DNA of 64,000 nt from Leuconostoc citreum (GTDB lineage Bacteria; Bacillota; Bacilli; Lactobacillales; Lactobacillaceae): assembly GCF_004354555.1 (NCBI RefSeq), contig NZ_PUFH01000002.1:124001-188000 (forward strand), given 5' to 3'. The translations under genes were made by a program, and so were the position numbers. The notes beneath the pieces were generated by a model that saw only the letters and a list, made by a program, of their open reading frames with translations, was not told the origin of the DNA and searched no databases. Below are positions 35,513 through 43,174 of the stretch, in pieces; within the stretch, counting starts at the first letter, position 1, and each line of letters opens with the position of its first letter.

Positions 35513-36049
35513 CGCGGATTTGAAATTGTATCAACTAAGAATCAGGATGACTTGAATTTACCAAAAAGAAGCACAGAAGCAGCAGCTGGCTATGACTTTG
35601 AGGCATCTGAAGATGTGGTTATTCCAAGTGCTCTAAGTAATCCATTCTTTAAAGGACTAAATATTTTATCACTTGGCAAGCTTAAAAATATACGAGATAA
35701 TGAAGACTTACAGGGGATGCTTAAACCAGTATTGGTACCGACGGGCATCAAAGCCTATATGGCAGAAGGCGAATACTTACAACTGGTTTCGCGTTCTAGT
35801 GGCCCAATTAAGAAGCGGATTATGATGCCAAATGCTGTAGGGATTGTTGATGCTGATTATTATAATAATCCTTCTAATGAAGGTGAAATTTTCTTTCAAT
35901 TTATTAATTTTGGGGTGAAAGATGTTGTGATTAAAAAGGGTGAACGTATCGGCCAAGGTATTTTCTTACCATATCTATTAGCCGATGGGGATGATACAAC
36001 AGAGAAAGCACAGAGACAGGGTGGCTTTGGGTCGACAGGCCAAAATTAG
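35510..36049 (+). CDS. dut: dUTP diphosphatase
   Basis: 179 residues with all five trimeric dUTPase motifs: AAAGYDFEA (1), SRSSG (2), NAVGIVDADYYNN (3), GERIGQGIF (4), RQGGFGSTG (5). It splits dUTP to dUMP. A ~30-residue insertion between motifs 1 and 2 (SNPFFKGLNILSLGKLKNIRDNED) makes it longer than the usual ~150. No Shine-Dalgarno near the ATG; see the displaced element upstream. radA follows closely. Confidence 0.92.
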   Translation: MRGFEIVSTKNQDDLNLPKRSTEAAAGYDFEASEDVVIPSALSNPFFKGLNILSLGKLKNIRDNEDLQGMLKPVLVPTGIKAYMAEGEYLQLVSRSSGPIKKRIMMPNAVGIVDADYYNNPSNEGEIFFQFINFGVKDVVIKKGERIGQGIFLPYLLADGDDTTEKAQRQGGFGSTGQN

Positions 36050-36077
36050 TTGTGCAACAGTTTAAAGGAGACCGATT

Positions 36078-37445
36078 ATCGCTAAAGTAAAAACACAATT
36101 TATTTGTTCTAACTGCGGCTATGTTTCAGCACGTTATCTCGGGCGCTGTAGCAATTGTGGCGAATGGGGTACGCTTGTCGAAGAAAAGGTCTTACCAGAA
36201 ACAACAGACCGTAAGAGCAGAGTGAGCTTGGATGGTCGGACTGCCAAAGTCGAAAAAATTAATGAAGTCACTTCAGAAGAAACGCCGCGAGTAGCGACAA
36301 ACCTCAAAGAATTAAATCGTGTCTTAGGGGGTGGTGTGGTACCGGGCTCTATGGTGCTAATTGGTGGTGACCCTGGTATTGGTAAGTCGACCTTGCTATT
36401 GCAAGTATCTGGTCAATTAGCTCATGAGGGACGTGTCTTGTATGTTACAGGTGAAGAATCTGCCACTCAGGTGAAGTTACGTGCTGACCGCTTAGGTGTC
36501 GGGAATGATGAATTTTATCTTTATCCTGAGACAGACATGACAGCCATTAAGAAGCAAATTGATGATTTACAACCTGATTTTGTTGTGATTGATTCCGTTC
36601 AAACAATGCAGGAGCCCGATGTAACTTCTGCTATAGGATCAGTTTCACAAATTAGAGAAGTAACTGCTGACTTATTACAAATTGCCAAGACAAATAATAT
36701 ATCTGTTTTCATTGTTGGACATGTCACCAAGGATGGGGCAATTGCTGGACCAAAAATTTTAGAGCATATGGTTGATACGGTGCTTTATTTTGAAGGAGAT
36801 AGTAACTATAAATATCGTATTTTACGTGCTGTTAAAAACCGTTTTGGTGCCACCAATGAATTAGGAATCTTTGAAATGCGTGATGGTGGACTAATTGAAG
36901 TTGCTAATCCGTCAGAAATATTTTTAGAGGAGCGTCTTGCTGGTGCAACTGGGTCAGCTATTGTTGTGGCGCTTGAAGGCTCACGACCAATTTTAGTCGA
37001 GTTGCAAGCATTAGTGACGCCAACTGTTTTTGGTAATGCTCAACGAACAGCATCGGGATTGGACCGCAATCGCGTGTCGTTAATTATGGCAGTGCTCGAA
37101 AAACGCGCCAACTTGTTATTACAAAATCAAGATGCATACCTGAAAGCGGCCGGCGGGGTTAAATTAGATGAACCGGCGATTGATTTAGCTATTGCTGTGG
37201 CCTTGGCGAGTTCATATCATGATAAAGAATCACGACCTAGTGATGTCTTTGTAGGTGAAATTGGATTGACTGGGGAAGTGCGTAGTGTGGCTGATATTGA
37301 AGGACGCTTGAAAGAAGCGCGCAAACTTGGTTTTAAAAGAGCAATTGTGCCAAAAAATAACCTCAATGGTATTGAATTACCAGCAGGAATTCAAGTCATT
37401 GGCGTTGCCACATTAAGTGAAGCCTTGGCGTTAGCGTTAGATTAA
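36078..37445 (+). CDS. radA: DNA repair protein RadA, apparent non-AUG start
   Basis: 455 residues. N-terminal zinc finger [21 protein letters not shown], RecA-like core with Walker [13 protein letters not shown] and the RadA motif [13 protein letters not shown], Lon-like C-terminus. Branch migration/recombination factor. The frame is closed by a TAA at 36063 and no ATG, GTG or TTG occurs before 36222, which is past the zinc finger. The residues aligning with MAKxK of other RadA begin at ATC 36078, 7 bases from AAAGGAG (36064-36070); ATT 36075 is the alternative. Starting at GTG 36222 would delete the finger. Confidence 0.88.
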   Translation: MAKVKTQFICSNCGYVSARYLGRCSNCGEWGTLVEEKVLPETTDRKSRVSLDGRTAKVEKINEVTSEETPRVATNLKELNRVLGGGVVPGSMVLIGGDPGIGKSTLLLQVSGQLAHEGRVLYVTGEESATQVKLRADRLGVGNDEFYLYPETDMTAIKKQIDDLQPDFVVIDSVQTMQEPDVTSAIGSVSQIREVTADLLQIAKTNNISVFIVGHVTKDGAIAGPKILEHMVDTVLYFEGDSNYKYRILRAVKNRFGATNELGIFEMRDGGLIEVANPSEIFLEERLAGATGSAIVVALEGSRPILVELQALVTPTVFGNAQRTASGLDRNRVSLIMAVLEKRANLLLQNQDAYLKAAGGVKLDEPAIDLAIAVALASSYHDKESRPSDVFVGEIGLTGEVRSVADIEGRLKEARKLGFKRAIVPKNNLNGIELPAGIQVIGVATLSEALALALD

Positions 37446-37458
37446 TCTCTTGCTAAAG

Positions 37459-37474
37459 TGTTTCACGTGAAACA
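37459..37474. other. parS: parS chromosome-segregation site (ParB binding)
   Basis: Perfect 16-bp palindrome TGTTTCACGTGAAACA, identical to the consensus parS of Bacillus and other Firmicutes, in the gap between radA and gltX. No parA or parB gene is in the window. Confidence 0.92.
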
Positions 37475-37662
37475 ACCAATATCGTTGTACAAATAGCTTG
37501 AATATACGTCATTACTGCTCATGATGTACTTAAATGAAGTACACGTAGAAGGGATCGACATAAATTTGACCGTTTGAATTGGCAGGCCAGTCTGCGTTGG
37601 AAATTATGCGCTGTAATGTTGTACAATAGAGTAGATAAATAGCGGGTTTTACCCGTATAACT

Positions 37663-37717
37663 GAGGAGGAATGTGTTTGTATGATTTTTTATACAAACAC
37701 CTATAACACATCACATG
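37663..37717 (+). promoter_or_regulatory. Displaced Shine-Dalgarno and hairpin before gltX
   Basis: GGAGG (37665-37669) is 45 bases from the ATG (37715). A perfect 10-bp hairpin with an 8-base loop (37673-37682 and 37691-37700) starts 3 bases after it. 14 bases separate the hairpin from the ATG. Folded spacing about 17. Confidence 0.6.
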
Positions 37718-39211
37718 ACAGAAGATATTCGTGTTCGCTACGCACCATCACCAACTGGCCATTTACATATTGGTAATGCGCGTACAGCTATTTTTAACTG
37801 GCTTTTTGCTCGCCATTATAATGGTAAATTTATTATTCGTATTGAAGATACAGATTCAGCCCGTAATATTGCTGATGGCGAAAAATCTCAGTTAGAAAAC
37901 TTAGCTTGGCTCGGTTTAGACTGGGATGAATCACCGGAAAAGCCAGGTGAATATGGACCTTATCGCCAATCTGAGCGTAATGAGCAGGGTATTTACCAAC
38001 CGTTTATTGATAAGTTGTTGACTGAAGGGTTGGCATATAAATCTTATAAAACGTCGGAACAACTAGCTTCTGAACGTGAAGCTCAGCAAGCAGCCAAGCA
38101 AGCCCCGCATTATGTTTACGAATATGAAGGTTTAACACGTGAAGAACGTGAGGCAAAGTATGCCGAATTTGAAGCAAAGGGTCTAAAGCCAGTGGTTCGT
38201 TTCCGTGTGCCAGAAGAAAAGACTTACGCTTGGGATGATATTGTTAAAGGACACATTGAAATTGGTGCCAAAGAAGTTGGAGGCGATTGGGTCATTCAAA
38301 AAGCCGATGGCATGCCAACATACAATTTTGCAGTTGTAGTTGATGACCACATGATGAAGATTTCGCATGTGTTGCGTGGTGATGATCACGTGTCTAACAC
38401 CCCCAAGCAAATGATGATATTTGAAGCGCTTGGTTGGGATATACCACAATTTGGTCATATGGCGCTGATTATCAATGGTGAGACAGGTAAAAAGTTATCA
38501 AAACGTGACGAAAACGTCTTGCAATTCGTTGAACAATACAAAGCATTAGGTTATCAACCACAAGCAATGGTCAATTTTATTGGTTTACTAGGTTGGTCAC
38601 CAAAGGGTGAAGACGAAATTTTCTCACTAGAAGAATTTAAGCAAATGTTTGACGAAACCCGCCTGTCAAAGGCAAATGCGAAGTTTGATCAAAAGAAGTT
38701 GGAATGGATTAATAACCAGTGGATGCGCCGTGATTTAGAAGAAATTATGCCACAATTAATTCAAGAATTAGTGACTGCTAATCTTGTTAGTCCTGCTGAT
38801 GCAACAGCTAAGGCAGATTGGTTAGCTCAGGTGATTAAGGTGGCTGGTGTTGAAGGCATTTCTTATACGCGTGAAATAGTTGACCTAGTACGTCAGCCTT
38901 TCTTTGAATTAGGTGATATTACTGATGAGATGGTGGCTTACTTAACCTCCGAAGAAGGTCGTCGCGTGTTTGATGCATGGGAATCAGCTTACATCGCACT
39001 ACCTGATGATGCGACAGCAGAAGATTACCTGAATGCGATTCGTGGTATTCAAAATCAGCTCGAAATTAAAGGCCGTAATCTCTGGAATCCTATTCGTATT
39101 GCGACAACACATGAAGTTCAGGGACCAAATCTTCCTGAAATGCTAGTTGTTTTAGATAAGGCAACCGTATTACAAACAATGGCTGATGTTAAATCAAATT
39201 ATCTGAATTAA
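37715..39211 (+). CDS. gltX: Glutamyl-tRNA synthetase
   Basis: 498 residues, class I synthetase: RYAPSPTGHLHIGNARTAIFNWLFARH (HIGH) and GKKLSKRDENV (KMSKS variant KLSKR). In organisms without GlnRS it charges both tRNA-Glu and tRNA-Gln; no glnS is visible here. The 269-base gap upstream contains parS, a TACAAT (-10-like) around 37621-37626 and the displaced ribosome site; no T-box was seen. Confidence 0.95.
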   Translation: MTEDIRVRYAPSPTGHLHIGNARTAIFNWLFARHYNGKFIIRIEDTDSARNIADGEKSQLENLAWLGLDWDESPEKPGEYGPYRQSERNEQGIYQPFIDKLLTEGLAYKSYKTSEQLASEREAQQAAKQAPHYVYEYEGLTREEREAKYAEFEAKGLKPVVRFRVPEEKTYAWDDIVKGHIEIGAKEVGGDWVIQKADGMPTYNFAVVVDDHMMKISHVLRGDDHVSNTPKQMMIFEALGWDIPQFGHMALIINGETGKKLSKRDENVLQFVEQYKALGYQPQAMVNFIGLLGWSPKGEDEIFSLEEFKQMFDETRLSKANAKFDQKKLEWINNQWMRRDLEEIMPQLIQELVTANLVSPADATAKADWLAQVIKVAGVEGISYTREIVDLVRQPFFELGDITDEMVAYLTSEEGRRVFDAWESAYIALPDDATAEDYLNAIRGIQNQLEIKGRNLWNPIRIATTHEVQGPNLPEMLVVLDKATVLQTMADVKSNYLN

Positions 39212-39216
39212 ATGAG

Positions 39217-39253
39217 AGCATGGACGATGCATAGCATTAGTTCATGCTTTTTT
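39217..39253 (+). terminator. Terminator after gltX
   Basis: 9-bp arms with one G-T pair (39217-39225 and 39240-39248), T run. Confidence 0.75.
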
Positions 39254-39346
39254 AGAACAGGAAGTAACACTTATGATCGTTTTTAGACTAAAATATAGTT
39301 ATTGACACGTTGCAATCAATTATATTAATTTAGAAAGTGTGACACA

Positions 39347-40249
39347 ATGTATGCTGTAGAAATGATTAATTATGGTGACTTGGATGTTTTGACGGATACA
39401 CAAACAGCACAAAGACCAGAAATTAAATCAAAACAGGTTCTTGTACAACAACACGCCACAGCAATTGATCCTTATGACGTTAAGTTTCGTCAAGGGTTGA
39501 TGGGGACAGATAAACCAACGCCATTAATTCCAGGCTCAAGTGTTTCCGGTCAAGTCATTGCTGTTGGAGATGAGGTGGAAAACTTTAGCATAGGTGACCG
39601 CGTGGCAGCTTCGACGCATTTAAAGTCTTATGCACAGTATGTTGCTGTTAGTCAATCTTTGCTGGCTAAAATACCGGATAATGTCAGTTATGAAACTGCT
39701 GCGGCAACAGTTTTAGGCGCGCAAACGGGTTATCAGATGGTGACAGTAGATTTAGATATTCAGCCAGGTGAGTCTGTCTTAATTCATGGTGGGGCAGGGT
39801 CAGTTGGATCAGCTGCAATACAAGCTGCACGACTTCGAGGCGCACAAACGATATACACTACTGCCAGTAGCACAGCGACAGCATATTTGCAGGCGATAGA
39901 TAATCAAGTGCAAGTCATTGATTATCGCACCACTGCCCTGACACAGGCTTTACCCGAGGGGGTTGATGTCATCTTAGACACAATTGGTGGCGATACATTA
40001 CAGCAATCGTTAAATGTACTCAAACCACAGGGCAGATTAGTATCACTTGTCGAAGATGCAACTGATCAACGGGTACAACACAGTTACCTGCAATCGAATG
40101 GGCAGCGTTTAGAAACACTGCTGGGCCTTGTTTCAGTTGGCAAAATTTCAATCAAAATTGCCCAAGTTGCACCTTTTGATGCCGAAAACATGAAACAATT
40201 CCAGACATTAAAACATGTTTTAGGTAAATTAGTGTTAACTTTTGATTAA
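39347..40249 (+). CDS. NADPH:quinone reductase-type alcohol dehydrogenase family protein
   Basis: 300 residues, zinc-free MDR fold: TAIDPYDVKFRQGLM, PGSSVSGQVIAVGDEV, and nucleotide loop HGGAGSVGSAAIQAARLRG. Related to, but clearly divergent from, the protein at 4165. Substrate unknown. A TTGACA (39302-39307) lies upstream with a poor -10 and only a weak ribosome site (GAAAGTG). Confidence 0.82.
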   Translation: MYAVEMINYGDLDVLTDTQTAQRPEIKSKQVLVQQHATAIDPYDVKFRQGLMGTDKPTPLIPGSSVSGQVIAVGDEVENFSIGDRVAASTHLKSYAQYVAVSQSLLAKIPDNVSYETAAATVLGAQTGYQMVTVDLDIQPGESVLIHGGAGSVGSAAIQAARLRGAQTIYTTASSTATAYLQAIDNQVQVIDYRTTALTQALPEGVDVILDTIGGDTLQQSLNVLKPQGRLVSLVEDATDQRVQHSYLQSNGQRLETLLGLVSVGKISIKIAQVAPFDAENMKQFQTLKHVLGKLVLTFD

Positions 40250-40275
40250 ACACGTGCATTAGCATGTGTTTTTTT
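40248..40275 (+). terminator. Terminator after the quinone reductase gene
   Basis: 10-bp arms with one wobble (40248-40257 and 40262-40271) and a T run; it overlaps the stop codon. Confidence 0.8.
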
Positions 40276-40330
40276 AGTCTGATTGATCACATAATAAATT
40301 GTGAAATTGTGTGTTTTTTGATAAAAAAAC

Positions 40331-40359
40331 TTTACATCTGTCCTTAAAACAGGTACAAT
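40331..40359 (+). promoter_or_regulatory. Promoter of the alcohol dehydrogenase
   Basis: TTTACA (40331-40336), 17 bases, TACAAT (40354-40359). Confidence 0.75.
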
Positions 40360-40363
40360 TTAC

Positions 40364-40381
40364 TTGTAAAATAGTTCACAA
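40364..40381. promoter_or_regulatory. Candidate Rex operator
   Basis: TTGTAAAATAGTTCACAA matches the Rex consensus TTGTGAAnnnnTTCACAA with one mismatch. It covers the expected transcription start of an NAD-linked alcohol dehydrogenase, a classic Rex target. Confidence 0.7.
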
Positions 40382-40403
40382 AAAGAAGGAGTATATCGAT
40401 ATT

Positions 40404-41459
40404 ATGAAAGCAGCAGTCGTACGTGAAAACCCAGATGGTTACGTTGATTTAATTGATAATTGGGAACCAAAAGCTTTGTCATTTGGTGAAGCCCTAGTTG
40501 ATATGGAATATGTTGGTCTTTGCCATACAGACTTGCACGTAGCCGGTGCCGATTTTGGGAATCCTAATAAAATTGGACAACGAAACGGTGCGTTCCGCCG
40601 TGTAATCGGACATGAAGGTGTTGGTCGTGTGTCAAAGTTAGCAGAAGGTGCTGGTGATTACTTGAAGATCGGTGATCGTGTATCTATTGCTTGGTTTTAT
40701 GATGCTTGTGGCGTTTGTGATTATTGTGTAACGGGAAATGAGACATTTTGTCGTAAAGTTCGGAATTCAGGCTACACGGTTGATGGTGCTATGTCACAAC
40801 AGGCAGTGGTTAATGCTAAGTATGCTGTTAAAGTGCCTGAAGGCTTGGATCCACTTGAAGCTACGTCGATTACCTGTGCTGGTGTGACAATGTATAAGTC
40901 ACTTAAAGTCGGTGAAACAAAACCAGGTCAGTGGGTATCTGTTCATGGTGCCGGTGGTTTAGGTAACTTAGCTGTTCAGTATGCGCACAACGTGTTTGGC
41001 GCACATGTGGCTGTTATTGATGGTAATGATGATAAGCTTGCTGCAGCAAAAGAGAATGGTGCTGAAGTCCTAATCAACCGTAAAAGGGTTGAAGATGTGG
41101 CTGCTGAAGTACAAAAAGCAACCGGTGGTGTCCATACTGCACAAGTGACCGCAGTTAACGCAGCTGCATTTAATCAAGCAGTTGACTCACTACGCCCTAT
41201 GGGTAAGTTAGTTGCTGTGGCCTTGCCACAAGGTGACATGGCTTTGAATATTGCTAAGACCGTCTTAGATGGTATTGAAGTTCGTGGGTCATTAGTAGGC
41301 ACACGCGCTGATTTGAAAGAAGCTTTCCAGTTTGGTGCAGAAGGCAAAGTTAAGCCAATTGTTGAGAAAGTTAACTTTGCAGACATGAACGAAATCATTG
41401 ATGAGATGAAAGCTGGTAAAATTACCGGACGTAAAGTCTTTGATTTCACAACACTTTAA
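40404..41459 (+). CDS. adhP: Zinc-dependent alcohol dehydrogenase (AdhP type)
   Basis: 351 residues. Catalytic zinc ligands are in [10 protein letters not shown] and GHEGVG; the structural zinc Cys cluster is [20 protein letters not shown]-binding loop [18 protein letters not shown]. It should reduce acetaldehyde to ethanol and regenerate NAD, consistent with heterofermentation. ATG 40404 follows AAGGAG by 12 bases; longer in-frame forms would start inside the promoter. Probably controlled by Rex. Confidence 0.93.
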   Translation: MKAAVVRENPDGYVDLIDNWEPKALSFGEALVDMEYVGLCHTDLHVAGADFGNPNKIGQRNGAFRRVIGHEGVGRVSKLAEGAGDYLKIGDRVSIAWFYDACGVCDYCVTGNETFCRKVRNSGYTVDGAMSQQAVVNAKYAVKVPEGLDPLEATSITCAGVTMYKSLKVGETKPGQWVSVHGAGGLGNLAVQYAHNVFGAHVAVIDGNDDKLAAAKENGAEVLINRKRVEDVAAEVQKATGGVHTAQVTAVNAAAFNQAVDSLRPMGKLVAVALPQGDMALNIAKTVLDGIEVRGSLVGTRADLKEAFQFGAEGKVKPIVEKVNFADMNEIIDEMKAGKITGRKVFDFTTL

Positions 41460-41471
41460 GCAATGTTTAAA

Positions 41472-41503
41472 AATTCAGTCCACTGTTCGGACTGAATTTT
41501 TTT
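41472..41503 (+). terminator. Terminator after adhP
   Basis: Perfect 10-bp arms (41472-41481 and 41489-41498), T run. Confidence 0.9.
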
Positions 41504-41561
41504 ATCATTTGAAATATGGTGGTTCGTGAATCATTGTGTTAGAATTGGGTAACAAATGGAT

Positions 41562-41622
41562 GGAGGAATGTATGCTTATTGGTTAGCCTAAGGCGATATA
41601 ATCAGCATATGGGTGAATAATG
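41562..41622 (+). promoter_or_regulatory. Displaced Shine-Dalgarno and hairpin before the unknown gene at 41620
   Basis: GGAGG (41562-41566) is 53 bases from the ATG. A hairpin with 10-bp arms and one mismatch (41571-41580 and 41600-41609), containing a small inner GCC-TAA-GGC stem, starts 4 bases later and ends 10 bases before the ATG. Folded spacing 14. A TATAAT inside the hairpin (41597-41602) could instead be a -10; then a 3-codon leaderless ORF (ATG 41609) would overlap the gene start. Confidence 0.5.
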
Positions 41623-42159
41623 TCTTATTTTACACAACAACTTTTTAATGGGCAGCGTGATCGTATTTTGCGTGTAGTTGATATGGCTAGTGATGAACAA
41701 GCGACAGCAGGCTTTATTCACATTTTTGACGAGCGACGCGTCTTTGATTTTGACTATGCCAGTGAATTAACAAATGGTAAAATCACGCAAGCTGAATTTG
41801 ATGAAGAGGGTGAAGCTAATAATACTTTTAGTGTGAACTTTATGCCGATAGCTAGCGACGAAGATGAAGTGCCAAGTGAGCTTTTTGAAGCGTGGGCTGG
41901 TCTTATTGGGCGAGACTATGCATTAATGCCACATGTGCACATTAATATGTATCAGCAAGCACTCAAACCAGAAATTGAACAAATTGATAAGCCGATTTTT
42001 GAAGAAAGATTAATTGAATTAGTGAGTCGCATATTGGGTTCATCCGTTATTGGTTTTGAACAAAAATCTTTGACAATGTTTCCGAGCTTCTTAGTACAAG
42101 AACAACAAGAGATTAATCAACCACAAGGTCCTTCTACGCAAATTATTTTGCCAGATTAA
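41620..42159 (+). CDS. Hypothetical protein, 179 residues
   Basis: I do not recognise a family. The protein is acidic and soluble, has no signal peptide or membrane helix and ends in a Gln/Pro-rich tail. Regions such as ATAGFIHIFDERRVFDFDYASEL and SELFEAWAGLIGRDYALMPHVHINMYQQAL look like a folded alpha/beta domain. Codon use resembles its neighbours. It stands alone between adhP and a T-box leader, with an unusual start region (displaced ribosome site). Confidence 0.75.
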   Translation: MSYFTQQLFNGQRDRILRVVDMASDEQATAGFIHIFDERRVFDFDYASELTNGKITQAEFDEEGEANNTFSVNFMPIASDEDEVPSELFEAWAGLIGRDYALMPHVHINMYQQALKPEIEQIDKPIFEERLIELVSRILGSSVIGFEQKSLTMFPSFLVQEQQEINQPQGPSTQIILPD

Positions 42160-42175
42160 TAAAATAATAAATGCA

Positions 42176-42204
42176 TTGACAAAGTGTGAGAAGTGTCTTA
42201 AAAT
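42176..42204 (+). promoter_or_regulatory. Promoter of the T-box/ECF operon
   Basis: TTGACA (42176-42181), 17 bases, TAAAAT (42199-42204). Confidence 0.85.
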
Positions 42205-42210
42205 CTAGTC

Positions 42211-42466
42211 ATGTTAATAAATCGATGAAACGAAGAGTAAGTATGTAGCATCAGTAAAGCGAGTCGGGCGGGTGAAAGCCGATTTGATGAGACATATTGA
42301 AAATGAACGTGAATGAGGCGAATAGTGAAAGCTGTTGGCACGGTTAGTCCCGTTATCAACCTTAAGGATTGCATACTGTTAGACAATGTGCGATTAAATT
42401 TGGGTGGTACCACGTTTTTGCGTCCCTGTTAGTCATGCGCTAGATGACTAACAGGGACCTTTTTTG
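42211..42466 (+). ncRNA. T-box riboswitch, methionine specifier
   Basis: Stem I landmarks are AGAGTAAG (42235 on), AAGCGAG and GGGCGGGTGAAAGCC. The specifier side reads GAA-A-ATG-AACG, placing ATG (42303-42305) at the specifier position. The T-box GGGTGGTACCACG is at 42402-42414; its TGGT bulge suits a tRNA with discriminator A. A 14-bp terminator (42422-42465) follows. Uncharged tRNA-Met should pair with it and allow read-through into the ECF transporter genes. Confidence 0.92.
42422..42465 (+). terminator. T-box terminator
   Basis: Perfect 14-bp arms (42422-42435 and 42445-42458), 9-base loop, T run. Confidence 0.92.
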
Positions 42467-42553
42467 TTTTCAATATCGGTCATGTAGGGCCTAGTCGTTT
42501 ATTTTGTGTGGTAGCGTAACAGAACAGTTAATTAGAAAGCGAGGCGTAAAAGC

Positions 42554-43120
42554 ATGCATAATCAGAAAAAGAATCAGGGATTTTCAGTGAAATCAGTCGT
42601 TGCAACTGGTATAGGGGCTGCGGTGTTTTTTGTTTTAATGAAGTTTATAGCCATCCCAACCGGTGTGCCCAATACGACAATCAATGTTGCTGAGGGCTGG
42701 TTAGCATTGATTGCGGGGTTGTTTGGTCCCGTAGTAGGCTTGTTGGTTGGTTTAATTGGACATACATTAAATGATGCCGTGACCTATGGGGCACCGTGGT
42801 GGTCTTGGGTGATTGCAGATGGCGTCTTTGGCTTATTGTTAGGCTTTGGTAAAAAGTATTTAGCATTAGAATATGGCGAGTTGACAACCAAAAAATTGGT
42901 GCAATTTAATGTTTGGCAGGCAGTTTCAAATGTCTTGGTCTGGGTGATTATCGCACCGCTTGGCGATATTATAATCTATAAAGAAGCGGCACAGAAAGTA
43001 TTCCTACAAGGTGCAGTAACTGCGGTTGTGAACACTATATCCGTAGCAATCATCGGATCATTATTATTGGTCGCTTATGTCAAGTCACGACCAAAGAAGA
43101 GCAGTCTACGTAGTGAATAA
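42554..43120 (+). CDS. ECF transporter substrate-specificity component (UPF0397/MtsT-like)
   Basis: 188 residues, five to six helices: [60 protein letters not shown], typical of ECF S components. Annotations for this family vary (riboflavin, UPF0397). The methionine T-box in front, and the gene order S-A-T, suggest a methionine or methionine-precursor transporter (MtsT type). GAGG about 9 bases before the ATG. Confidence 0.85.
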   Translation: MHNQKKNQGFSVKSVVATGIGAAVFFVLMKFIAIPTGVPNTTINVAEGWLALIAGLFGPVVGLLVGLIGHTLNDAVTYGAPWWSWVIADGVFGLLLGFGKKYLALEYGELTTKKLVQFNVWQAVSNVLVWVIIAPLGDIIIYKEAAQKVFLQGAVTAVVNTISVAIIGSLLLVAYVKSRPKKSSLRSE

Positions 43121-43174
43121 AACATCAAACAAGCGCAATAGCTTGTGTACATACTAAACAATAAAGGATACATT

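Noticed and set aside
37621-37660. T-box or other amino-acid riboswitch before gltX
   Set aside because: No GGGTGGNACCACG motif or specifier stem; only a small CGGGT/ACCCG hairpin.
40295-40316. TTGTGAAATTGTG before adhP as a second Rex site
   Set aside because: Only one half matches; the 3' half of the consensus is missing.
42198-42413. Minus-strand reading frame across the T-box
   Set aside because: It is antisense to a well-supported riboswitch and has no ribosome site or recognisable product.
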